Source: an uncultured Marinilabiliales bacterium (GTDB lineage Bacteria; Bacteroidota; Bacteroidia; Bacteroidales; BM520). Taken from it: a DNA stretch of 10,697 nucleotides. The notes below the pieces were generated by a model. That model searched no databases and was not told the DNA's origin. It was given only the letters and a program-made list of their open reading frames with translations. The stretch is taken from the NCBI GenBank assembly GCA_937877575.1, contig CALFIZ010000154.1:1-10697 (forward strand), read 5' to 3'. The position numbers and the translations under genes are program-made. Positions 1 to 7,055 of this stretch are shown one piece after another; positions within the stretch are counted from its first letter, which is position 1; each line of letters begins with the position of its first letter.

Positions 1-1
1 C

Positions 2-1984
2 ATCACCATAGAGGAACTGATGAAATACGTCAAGGCTCCTGATTTCCCGACAGCCGGCATCATATATGGCTACGACGGGGTTCGTGATGCTTTTATGACA
101 GGCAGAGGCCGTATCGTCGTCAGAGGTGAAACCACTATTGAGGAAGACGAATCTGGCAGGGAATCAATCATCGTCACTTCAGTGCCTTATCAGATAAACA
201 AGGCCGATATGGTGAAGAAGATCGCCGAGATGGTCAATGATAAGAAAATCGAAGGCATTTCGGATATCAGGGATGAATCCGACAGAAAGGGGACAAGAAT
301 AGTGTTCGAACTGAAACGCGAGGCAATGAGCACTGTCGTCCTCAACAAACTTTTCCTTGAAACTCCGCTACAGTCATCATTTAACGTAAATAATATCGCT
401 TTGGTTCATGGCCGTCCTATGCTGCTGAACCTCAAGCAGTTGATTCAATATTACGTGGAGCATCGCCATGATGTCCTCATCAGAAAGACAAAATATGAAC
501 TTTTAGAGGCTGAAAGACGTGCCCATATCCTCGAAGGATTACTTATCGCCATCGACAATATCGATGAAATAGTCCATATCATCAGAAGCAGTGAAAATGT
601 CGATGTGGCAAAGAGTGAACTGATGTCCCGTTTCGGACTTGACGACATACAGGCAAAGGCTATTCTTGACATGAGGCTCGCACGTCTCACAGGACTGGAA
701 AGAGACAAACTCAAGGCAGAGTATGATGCTCTTCTTGAAAAGATTAAATATCTCAAGGAAGTCCTCGACAGTCTTGATTTGAGAATGAAGATCCTTAAGG
801 ATGAATTTACGGAACTAAAGAACAATTATGCCGATGAACGCAGAACCAAGATAGTTTACACTTCTTCCGATTTCGCGATTGAGGATTTGATACATAACGA
901 GAAGGTGGTTGTCACCATAACCCATCTTGGATATATAAAACGCACTCCTTTGGCTGAATACCGCCAGCAGAGACGCGGCGGCAAGGGGTCAAAAGGCTCA
1001 GGGTCGAGGGAAGAGGATTTCGTGGAGAAAGTGTTTGTCGCACGAAACCACAACTATATACTGTTCTTTACAACACAGGGCAAATGCTTCAGACTCAGGG
1101 TGTTTGAGGTGCCTGAAGGAACAAAGGCGTCAAAAGGCAGAGCCATACAGAATCTGCTTTCGCTGCCTGCCGGTGACTCGCTGAAGACATTCATCATAGT
1201 CGAGTCATTAACCGACAATGACTACCTTAACGAACATTCAATAGTGCTTTGCTCGAAGAAAGGTGTTGTTAAGAAAACATCACTAAGTGAATATTCACTT
1301 AAGACGGAATCCAACAGAAGCCGTCAGAATGGCATAATCGCACTTGTCATCCGTGAAGGGGACGAACTGATGTATGCCGCTTTAACATCGAAGGAAAGTG
1401 AACTGCTGATTGCATCGAAGAAGGGTAGGGCCATCAGATTCAATGAATCCATGGTAAGGTCGATGGGCAGAACCGCCTCAGGTGTGAAAGGCATCGAACT
1501 CAGCGGTGACGATGACGAGGTGATTGGATTCATTTCATCACAGGAGCCTGCTAATACACAGGTTCTCGTGGTATCGGAAAATGGATTCGGAAAGCGTTCA
1601 TTATTAGAAGATTACCGTATCACCAACAGGGGCGGCAAGGGTGTCAAAATCATGAATGTCACTGATAAGACCGGTAATGTGATTGCCATCATCGATGTCA
1701 TGGACAAGGATGAACTGATAATCATTACCAGGAACGGAATCCTTATCAGATTGTCGGTTGAGGATATGCGCATAATGGGAAGGGTAACCCAGGGCGTGAA
1801 ATTAATCGACATCAGAGACAACGATGAAATTGCAGCGGTAACAAGAGTCAAGTATGATCCTGACGATGAGGATGATGACAGTGTTTCCGATGAGTCCAAC
1901 GATGTCCAAAATGAAAACCCTGACGATTGGGATGACAATGGCACGATAGTTGAAGTAGAGGAAAATGAAAAAGACAACGAATAA
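2..1984 (+). CDS. gyrA: DNA gyrase subunit A, 5'-truncated by window start
   Basis: This is the A subunit of DNA gyrase, which cuts and rejoins DNA so that GyrA2GyrB2 can introduce negative supercoils. The frame is open from base 2, so the true start lies outside the window; 660 residues are visible, beginning at ITIEELMKYVKAPDFPT, which corresponds to roughly residue 200 of E. coli GyrA. The active-site tyrosine and quinolone-resistance region are therefore missing from view. Seen in order are the end of the winged-helix/tower region, the coiled-coil segment (MKILKDEFTELKNN), and the C-terminal beta-pinwheel with the GyrA box QRRGGKG (968-988). A second box-like repeat, NRGGKG, lies at 1625-1642. 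The GyrA box distinguishes it from topoisomerase IV ParC. The protein ends in a strongly acidic tail rich in D, E and N, which is common in gyrases of this phylum. The next gene starts 27 bases later and is probably cotranscribed. Confidence 0.97.
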   Translation: MTIEELMKYVKAPDFPTAGIIYGYDGVRDAFMTGRGRIVVRGETTIEEDESGRESIIVTSVPYQINKADMVKKIAEMVNDKKIEGISDIRDESDRKGTRIVFELKREAMSTVVLNKLFLETPLQSSFNVNNIALVHGRPMLLNLKQLIQYYVEHRHDVLIRKTKYELLEAERRAHILEGLLIAIDNIDEIVHIIRSSENVDVAKSELMSRFGLDDIQAKAILDMRLARLTGLERDKLKAEYDALLEKIKYLKEVLDSLDLRMKILKDEFTELKNNYADERRTKIVYTSSDFAIEDLIHNEKVVVTITHLGYIKRTPLAEYRQQRRGGKGSKGSGSREEDFVEKVFVARNHNYILFFTTQGKCFRLRVFEVPEGTKASKGRAIQNLLSLPAGDSLKTFIIVESLTDNDYLNEHSIVLCSKKGVVKKTSLSEYSLKTESNRSRQNGIIALVIREGDELMYAALTSKESELLIASKKGRAIRFNESMVRSMGRTASGVKGIELSGDDDEVIGFISSQEPANTQVLVVSENGFGKRSLLEDYRITNRGGKGVKIMNVTDKTGNVIAIIDVMDKDELIIITRNGILIRLSVEDMRIMGRVTQGVKLIDIRDNDEIAAVTRVKYDPDDEDDDSVSDESNDVQNENPDDWDDNGTIVEVEENEKDNE

Positions 1985-2011
1985 TTTATAAACAAATAAA
2001 AACCTATTATC

Positions 2012-3316
2012 ATGAAAAAGAATTTTTTAGTATTAGCACTCGTTATTCTATCGTTTGGTGCTTATTCTCAGAAAATTGAAATTCAGAATGCATCCAACTA
2101 TTCCAGAAACAAGGAAATTGACAAGGCTGTTGACTGCATAGAAAGAGCTACTACTAACGAAGAAACGAAAAATGACTGCAAGGCGTGGTACCTCAAGGGA
2201 AAGATCCTGCTTCAGCTCGATGATATGTATTCCATGGTTAAGATGGCCAGGGAAGGCATGACCGAAAAGGAATACAACAAGGCCTTAGCTCCTTTCAATC
2301 CGACAGACCAGGGTTCTCCGCTGACTCCTGAGACAAGCAAGAACATCAAAAATAGCGACGGAACCAAAACAAAGAGGGCAACATATATATATGATGTAAC
2401 CGCTTACTTCAAGGATGGCAAGCTGATTGAAGCCACCGAACCTTCCAACGGCAAATACCTCGATTTTTACAAGCCTTCAATTCTTGACTGCGCGGTTGAC
2501 GCTTTCGACAAGGCTATAAAAATCGGCACAGAGGAGGAATTCGTGAACGAATCTTACGTGTTGCTCAAAAACCTTGAAAACCGTTACTACAATCAGGCTG
2601 TTAACTACTATAATGCAAAGCAGTTCCTCGACGCGGCAAGAAGTTTCGAGAGAACAAGCTATATTGCGGAGAAGTATTTCAACTCCCCAAGTGCCGAAAA
2701 CCAGGCATACGCTGAGGAATGCTACCGCTATCAGGTCATTGAAGACCTCAGAAACGGTGATACTGCAACAGCTCTTAAGAACATTTCAGAAGGCTTGGAA
2801 AAATATTCCAATAATGTAAGCCTGATGCTTCAAGAAGCACAGATTTATCTCGAAAGAGGTGAAAATGAAAAGGTTATAGATAAACTTGAAAAGGTTACCA
2901 AGATAGATGACACCAATCCGACACTGTATTTCATCATCGGTCAGTCGTATGCAAATCTTAAGAATGAGGAGAAAGCCATTGAGGCGTACAAGAAAGTCCT
3001 TGAAATGGATCCGGCACATTTCGAAACGAACTACAACCTTGCATCAGTCTATTTCAATAAGGGAACAGATTTGTACGAACAGGCAAATGCACTGCCGTTC
3101 GATGCACCGGAAGACCAGTATCAGAAGCTCATCGACGAGTCAACCGAATGGTTTGAAAAGGCAGTTCCTTACCTTGAGATTGCGGCGGAGAAGGCTCCAG
3201 AGGATCTCGTGATTCTTCAGGCTTTGAGAAGTGTATATACACGCCTGAAAAGAAATGACGATGCTATAAGAATTACCAATCAGATGAAGGAAATACAGGC
3301 AAAGGAAGCTGAATAG
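2012..3316 (+). CDS. Secreted tetratricopeptide-repeat protein
   Basis: This 434-residue protein has an N-terminal signal peptide (MKKNFLVLALVILSFGAYSQ, probable cleavage before Q20) and no lipobox cysteine, so it is likely periplasmic. The C-terminal half carries tetratricopeptide repeats: about residues 263-297 (LMLQEAQIYLERGENEKVID), 300-334 (LYFIIGQSYANLKNEEKAIE, then YKKVLEMDP), 338-360 (NYNLASVYFNKG), and a last one near 400-430 (ALRSVYTRLKRNDDAI). The N-terminal part (residues 30-200) is also helical, with weaker repeat character. TPR proteins are protein-protein scaffolds; no enzymatic motif is visible and the partner is unknown. It follows gyrA by 27 bases with no terminator or recognisable promoter between, and from memory this gyrA-TPR order recurs in Bacteroidales. 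The start is the first ATG after an A-rich leader without a Shine-Dalgarno site and it opens the signal peptide directly. The biological role is not known. Confidence 0.88.
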   Translation: MKKNFLVLALVILSFGAYSQKIEIQNASNYSRNKEIDKAVDCIERATTNEETKNDCKAWYLKGKILLQLDDMYSMVKMAREGMTEKEYNKALAPFNPTDQGSPLTPETSKNIKNSDGTKTKRATYIYDVTAYFKDGKLIEATEPSNGKYLDFYKPSILDCAVDAFDKAIKIGTEEEFVNESYVLLKNLENRYYNQAVNYYNAKQFLDAARSFERTSYIAEKYFNSPSAENQAYAEECYRYQVIEDLRNGDTATALKNISEGLEKYSNNVSLMLQEAQIYLERGENEKVIDKLEKVTKIDDTNPTLYFIIGQSYANLKNEEKAIEAYKKVLEMDPAHFETNYNLASVYFNKGTDLYEQANALPFDAPEDQYQKLIDESTEWFEKAVPYLEIAAEKAPEDLVILQALRSVYTRLKRNDDAIRITNQMKEIQAKEAE

Positions 3317-3339
3317 TCGGTAGAAATAATACATTAAAT

Positions 3340-3373
3340 TAAACAGAGACGGGGCATGCCCCGTCTCTGTTTA
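3340..3373. terminator. Perfect 34-bp palindrome, probable intrinsic terminator
   Basis: The left arm TAAACAGAGACGGGGCA is followed at once by its exact reverse complement, centred at 3356/3357. As RNA it would fold into a stem of about 15 bp with a CAUG loop. It lies 23 bases after the TPR stop codon and fits a terminator for the gyrA-TPR unit. The tail is only TTTATATATA rather than a proper T-tract, and the reverse-strand tail is equally mixed (TTTAATTTAAT), so termination efficiency in either direction is uncertain. It ends 18 bases before the chosen start of the antiterminator gene, so it also sits in or next to that gene's leader. Confidence 0.75.
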
Positions 3374-3391
3374 TATATACAGGTAAATCCA

Positions 3392-4594
3392 ATGGCGAAA
3401 AAGGACCAGGATGACATAGCACGGATTTTGCGTGAGAACAGGCTGAAACTGAAACAACAGAGCATAAAGGATATGGTTCTGTGGTATGTTTTGTCTGCAC
3501 CTCGCGGCTGTCGTGACATATCGGCTGTTTTGAGCAGGGAGAATGTCTTCAGAAATGATAATGATATTTCACCATTGGAGTTTTTTGCCCCTACGTTTGT
3601 CAAGGAGAAGACATTCAGAGGCAAGCAGATTCGTGTTACTACTCCTCTTGCCTTGAATTACGTGTTTATACATTCGTCACAGCGTGATATTGCCGAAATG
3701 ATGGCGCGAATGGAAAAGTTTCATTTTCTGCCAAGTGTGGTTGATGGTGACGGCATCAGGCATTATCCTTATATCAAGGATGAGCAGATGCGGAATTTTA
3801 TGTGGATAGCCAAGACATATTCCAATGAGTTGCCAGCTCATATCCCTGATATGCAGATGCTTGCCAAAGGTGACCGCATCCGCGTCACCAAAGGTGACTT
3901 TGCCGGCTGCGAAGCAACGCTGTTAACTACACCGGGAAGCAAGTACAGAAAGATTGAAGTGGCCCTTGACAAATTCCTTTCGGTTCCGTTGCTCACAGTC
4001 CCTGCCGATGGTTATGTCTTGCTTGAACTGAATGAGGATTTGCGGCATCAGCATACCACTTTCAACTTGGGGAAATATGAACAGTTGCATGAGGCGTTAG
4101 GAAGAGTAATTATGTCAGGCGGCAGAGCCGGTACGGACAGAAACAGCAGCTGTAATGCGGAATGCGTAGGCAGTGCAGCGGAACTTGATGCCAGTGCGGC
4201 GACTGGTGATATGAGCGGGGCAACGGATGAAGACAAAAAACGCGCAAGAGTATTTATAAATCAGATATCGCAAATCAGCAACGATGCGAGTGAATGGATG
4301 CGCTGTAAGCGTTATGCGTTTCTTGCGGCTGCATACAAGATACTAAGTGACGATGTTGAGTTGTGCAAAACCATGGAGACAACGAAATCCCTGGTTGACG
4401 CTTCCAAGCTTAATGAGGGAAAAATATTCCTTTGTGTGGTTATGTATGGCTGCACAAATAATGCATTTTATTATGAGAAGGCACACACGTATATGCATCA
4501 GCTGGATGACAAGACAAAAGAGAAAAAAAGTTATGCTGCTATTCTCCGCTTTTTAAATGATTACGACAGCTGGTACGGACATCTCAATGCATGA
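3392..4594 (+). CDS. upxY: UpxY-family (NusG-like) transcription antiterminator with long C-terminal extension
   Basis: A specialised NusG paralog of the type that opens Bacteroidales capsule operons, where UpxY proteins bind RNA polymerase and prevent premature termination in the leader of their own polysaccharide locus. From ATG 3392 the protein has 400 residues. The NusG N-terminal domain starts near residue 29 (VLWYVLSAPRG), includes LEFFAPTFV and LNYVFIHS, and runs to about 150. A KOW domain follows from about residue 158 (AKGDRIRVTKGDFAGCEATL) to about 212. Typical UpxY proteins, from memory, stop soon after this at about 170-200 residues. Here a Ser/Ala/Gly-rich linker (about 244-285) leads to a predicted helical domain (about 286-400) that I do not recognise. 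ATG 3392 is preferred over the in-frame ATG at 3356 because the latter lies in the loop of the palindrome; an AGG 8 bases upstream may aid initiation. No UpxZ-type partner gene is present in the window. Confidence 0.85.
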   Translation: MAKKDQDDIARILRENRLKLKQQSIKDMVLWYVLSAPRGCRDISAVLSRENVFRNDNDISPLEFFAPTFVKEKTFRGKQIRVTTPLALNYVFIHSSQRDIAEMMARMEKFHFLPSVVDGDGIRHYPYIKDEQMRNFMWIAKTYSNELPAHIPDMQMLAKGDRIRVTKGDFAGCEATLLTTPGSKYRKIEVALDKFLSVPLLTVPADGYVLLELNEDLRHQHTTFNLGKYEQLHEALGRVIMSGGRAGTDRNSSCNAECVGSAAELDASAATGDMSGATDEDKKRARVFINQISQISNDASEWMRCKRYAFLAAAYKILSDDVELCKTMETTKSLVDASKLNEGKIFLCVVMYGCTNNAFYYEKAHTYMHQLDDKTKEKKSYAAILRFLNDYDSWYGHLNA

Positions 4595-4693
4595 GTATAT
4601 CAGAGCGTGTTTTAGCAATTGTCAGTGTTGATAGATTGTTAATAATTGGTTTCACATTTTTTTGAAAAATATACAAAAGTCAATAAATAATTG

Positions 4694-4701
4694 TATCTTT
4701 G
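4694..4701 (+). promoter_or_regulatory. Bacteroidota-type -7 promoter element for the polysaccharide operon
   Basis: TATCTTTG, followed by CA, matches the TAnnTTTG -7 consensus of the primary sigma factor in Bacteroidota. It lies in the gap between the antiterminator gene and the export gene and points toward the latter. A -33 TTTG at the usual 19-21 base spacing is not present; the nearest TTTG (4661-4664) is 29 bases upstream, so the -33 contact may be weak. Transcription would start near 4707-4710, giving a leader of about 180 bases. Confidence 0.65.
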
Positions 4702-4889
4702 CAGTGTAAGGAGGAATCTTGCATAAAAAAAATAAAAACTGTAAAGGTTTCTCTGTATTTGTGTGTAATTCTTTGTTTTTCAGCATTTTATAAATTTGTT
4801 GAAGTCTTAGGGCTATATATTGGAAGGAAGAAAAGTATTTCTTCCTAAAGCGTGAATTATGTAATATTATTAACCTAAATATTTTTTAA
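4702..4889 (+). promoter_or_regulatory. A/T-rich untranslated leader before the export gene
   Basis: This is the downstream part of the 295-base gap (4595-4889) between the antiterminator and export genes. No credible small gene was found in the gap. The part upstream of the promoter (4595-4693) is A/T-rich and shows no clear terminator for the antiterminator gene. The leader has a purine-rich GTAAGGAGG just after the predicted transcription start, a T-rich stretch near 4750-4800, a second weaker TAnnTTTG match (TAAATTTG, 4791-4798), and a hairpin at 4825-4846. In characterised Bacteroides capsule operons, UpxY proteins act on the long 5' leader of their cognate operon, so this is a candidate target by position. 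No known riboswitch class was recognised, and no flanking inverted repeats of an invertible promoter were seen. Confidence 0.45.
4825..4846 (+). promoter_or_regulatory. 9-bp hairpin in the export-gene leader
   Basis: AGGAAGAAA and TTTCTTCCT flank a four-base AGTA loop, forming a perfect 9-bp stem that ends 43 bases before the export-gene start. No T-tract follows (AAAGCGTG), so it is not a standard intrinsic terminator. It might be a pause or recruitment hairpin for the antiterminator, or an mRNA-stability element. The assignment rests on position only. Confidence 0.4.
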
Positions 4890-7043
4890 ATGAGAAAAAA
4901 ATTAATCGGTTTATTGTTGCTGATGAGTTCGGTAATTGCCTTTGCTCAAAGCAATAATGAAATTGTCAACAGAATTTCAAGCCAAATGGGTGCTTCCGGC
5001 ACGCAGTTGAATCTGAATGCCGTCGGTACTCAGGCTACCCCTAACACTCCCGACAATGCGACATTGACGAACCCTACTGTCATCGAAACTGGAACTGTTA
5101 CAAGGGTAAATCCGAAAAACACGGAAACCGGTGCTGATTTGTCGGCTGTGGATTTGTCGGAATACATAGTGGTGTCACCGGAAGCCCAGCGTTCTGATAT
5201 ATTCGGTCATGACATGTTTTCGGGAAAGGTGTTGAATTATGACACCAACATCAGGGTCAGCCTTGGAACCATTAGAAGTCTTACCGTTAATGTTGTCGGA
5301 GAGGTGACCGTTCCGGGGTCTTACACCTTGCCTTCACTTTCAACTTTATGTGGAGCAATTTATACGGCGGGAGGTGTAACGAGGCTTGGTACCGTCAGAA
5401 ACATCAAGTTATACAGGAAATCAAAATTAACTGCAGTTTTTGATGTTTATGATTACCTTTTGTCAGGCAAACTGGAACAGAATATAAGACTTGAAGACAA
5501 TGACCTCATAGTTGTTGAGCCATATAGGACCGTTGTCAGCATTTCCGGAAACGTGAGACGTCCGATGCGATATGAAATCAACGAAGGGCAGACTATAGCA
5601 GATCTTATAAACTATGCATGCGGATATACTGATGATGCTTATTATGACTATGTTTCAGTAACCCGCAGTAAAGGTGAAATGCAGTCGGTTTATACTGTTT
5701 CTTCAAGTGAGTTTGTGACTTTTGCACTTCAGGACGGTGATGCCGTCAGTGTAGGCACCAATCAGAGAAGATTTTCAAACAGGGTAACAATCAGCGGAGC
5801 TGTCTATTATCCGGGGTCTTATGCCATATCGGATGAAATTCAGACGATTTCCCAATTGATCAATATTGCAGGCGGTTTGACGGAAAATGCTTATATGACT
5901 GAGGCATACATAGAAAGAGAGGATGAGCAGCTCCAGCCGCAGGCGTTTCGTTTTTCACTTGAAGATGTTATAAGCAATAAGACTGATATCAAGTTGCAGC
6001 GTGAAGACAGAATTACGATAAAGACCATAGACAGTTTTATCACAAGATACAATGTGGAGATTGTCGGAGAGGTCAGGCATCCTGTTAAAATGCAGTATGT
6101 TGATGGCATTTCCTTGGGAACCCTCATATATCAAGCCAATGGATTTACTGATGATGCGTCATTGAATAATATTACCATAAACCGTCGTATCATTGATAAA
6201 ACAGCCATGTCTGTTCCTGATACCATAGCTGAAATCATTTATGTTAATCTGAATGGAGAAGTCAATCCGGATACCATTATGCTTCAGCCGTATGATATAG
6301 TTTCTGTCAGCAAGTCCCCAACAAATATTCCACAGAAGACTATAACAGTCAAGGGTGAAGTTAATTTTCCTGGTATTTACACAATTGAAAGCAGAACTGT
6401 AAGAATTTCTGATATTATTGCGAGAGCGAACGGGCTAACCAAGGATGCCTATACCAAAGGGGCAACTCTTTCAAGAAGTGAACCGGAAAGTGATACTTTG
6501 ATTAATCAACGAATAATGAATTACGAGTTAAAAAAAGCGATATATTCTCATGATTCTTTGAACCTGTTATATTTTGACATATTGAATTATGATTTGGGCA
6601 ATACTATTGCCATTGATGACTTACGGTATATTATTGACCATCCGGGCTCAAACTCTGATTTGGTTCTTGAAAGCGGTGATATTATTTATATTCCCAAGAC
6701 GCCTAAGTTGGTAACAGTTTCCGGGGCTGTGATTATGCCGAATAAGATTGCCTATAACCCATCATTGTCATGGAAAGACTATATAAACAAAGCTGGTGGT
6801 TTTGACTATAATGCGAAAAGAAGCAAGACAATTATCGTGTATATGAACGGCAACATAGCCACACGTTCCAAAGGTTTTACCGTTGAACCAGGATGTGAGA
6901 TTTATGTTCCTTCAAAGAAAGTCAGACCGGAAGATGTGACCGCCAAAATGACTCCTGCTCAATGGGTGTCACTTACAACTTCAACTGTAAGTCTGGCAGC
7001 GATTGTTATATCATTGATTAAAACACTGACACCGTCAAAATAA
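4890..7043 (+). CDS. Multi-SLBB polysaccharide export protein lacking the canonical N-terminal export domain
   Basis: This is a periplasmic or outer-membrane protein of the capsule-export family (Wza-related), 717 residues long. It has a signal peptide (MRKKLIGLLLLMSSVIAFA, cleavage before Q20; no lipobox). Six SLBB domains, each opening with a strand of the type V-x-G-E-V-x-x-P, begin near residues 131, 214, 297, 387, 483 and 607. A hydrophobic C-terminal helix (about 688-712) ends the protein. Relatives that I recall in Bacteroidales are about 800-850 residues and carry a Poly_export (PES) domain, with an LGPGDE-like motif, between FGHDMF and the first SLBB. Here FGHDMFSGKVLNYD (105-118) runs straight into TNIRVSLG (119-126), and no LGPGD motif occurs anywhere. 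It should form or dock to the export channel together with the chain-length protein encoded 12 bases downstream. Whether it works without the PES domain is an open question. The start is well supported by the signal peptide. Confidence 0.88.
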   Translation: MRKKLIGLLLLMSSVIAFAQSNNEIVNRISSQMGASGTQLNLNAVGTQATPNTPDNATLTNPTVIETGTVTRVNPKNTETGADLSAVDLSEYIVVSPEAQRSDIFGHDMFSGKVLNYDTNIRVSLGTIRSLTVNVVGEVTVPGSYTLPSLSTLCGAIYTAGGVTRLGTVRNIKLYRKSKLTAVFDVYDYLLSGKLEQNIRLEDNDLIVVEPYRTVVSISGNVRRPMRYEINEGQTIADLINYACGYTDDAYYDYVSVTRSKGEMQSVYTVSSSEFVTFALQDGDAVSVGTNQRRFSNRVTISGAVYYPGSYAISDEIQTISQLINIAGGLTENAYMTEAYIEREDEQLQPQAFRFSLEDVISNKTDIKLQREDRITIKTIDSFITRYNVEIVGEVRHPVKMQYVDGISLGTLIYQANGFTDDASLNNITINRRIIDKTAMSVPDTIAEIIYVNLNGEVNPDTIMLQPYDIVSVSKSPTNIPQKTITVKGEVNFPGIYTIESRTVRISDIIARANGLTKDAYTKGATLSRSEPESDTLINQRIMNYELKKAIYSHDSLNLLYFDILNYDLGNTIAIDDLRYIIDHPGSNSDLVLESGDIIYIPKTPKLVTVSGAVIMPNKIAYNPSLSWKDYINKAGGFDYNAKRSKTIIVYMNGNIATRSKGFTVEPGCEIYVPSKKVRPEDVTAKMTPAQWVSLTTSTVSLAAIVISLIKTLTPSK

Positions 7044-7055
7044 TATTTACAGAAA

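Noticed and set aside
1850..1984. Repetitive GAT/GAC-rich end of gyrA as a simple-sequence repeat.
   Set aside because: It encodes the acidic C-terminal tail common in gyrases of this phylum and shows no regular repeat unit.
3356..3391. An in-frame ATG at 3356 would lengthen the antiterminator by 12 residues (MPRLCLYIQVNP).
   Set aside because: This ATG is in the loop of the perfect palindrome and has no leader, and the added residues do not resemble the start of a NusG-type protein. ATG 3392 opens a plausible lysine-rich N-terminus.
3334..3624. Reverse-strand open frame overlapping the palindrome and the start of the antiterminator.
   Set aside because: It lies opposite conserved NusG-domain coding sequence and its product resembles nothing I recognise; it is a shadow frame.
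4787..4794. TTTATAAA palindrome as a possible operator.
   Set aside because: It is only 8 bases long in very A/T-rich sequence and is expected by chance.
4595..4889. Possible invertible promoter of the kind that switches Bacteroides capsule loci.
   Set aside because: No convincing pair of inverted repeats flanks the promoter, and no recombinase gene is in the window.
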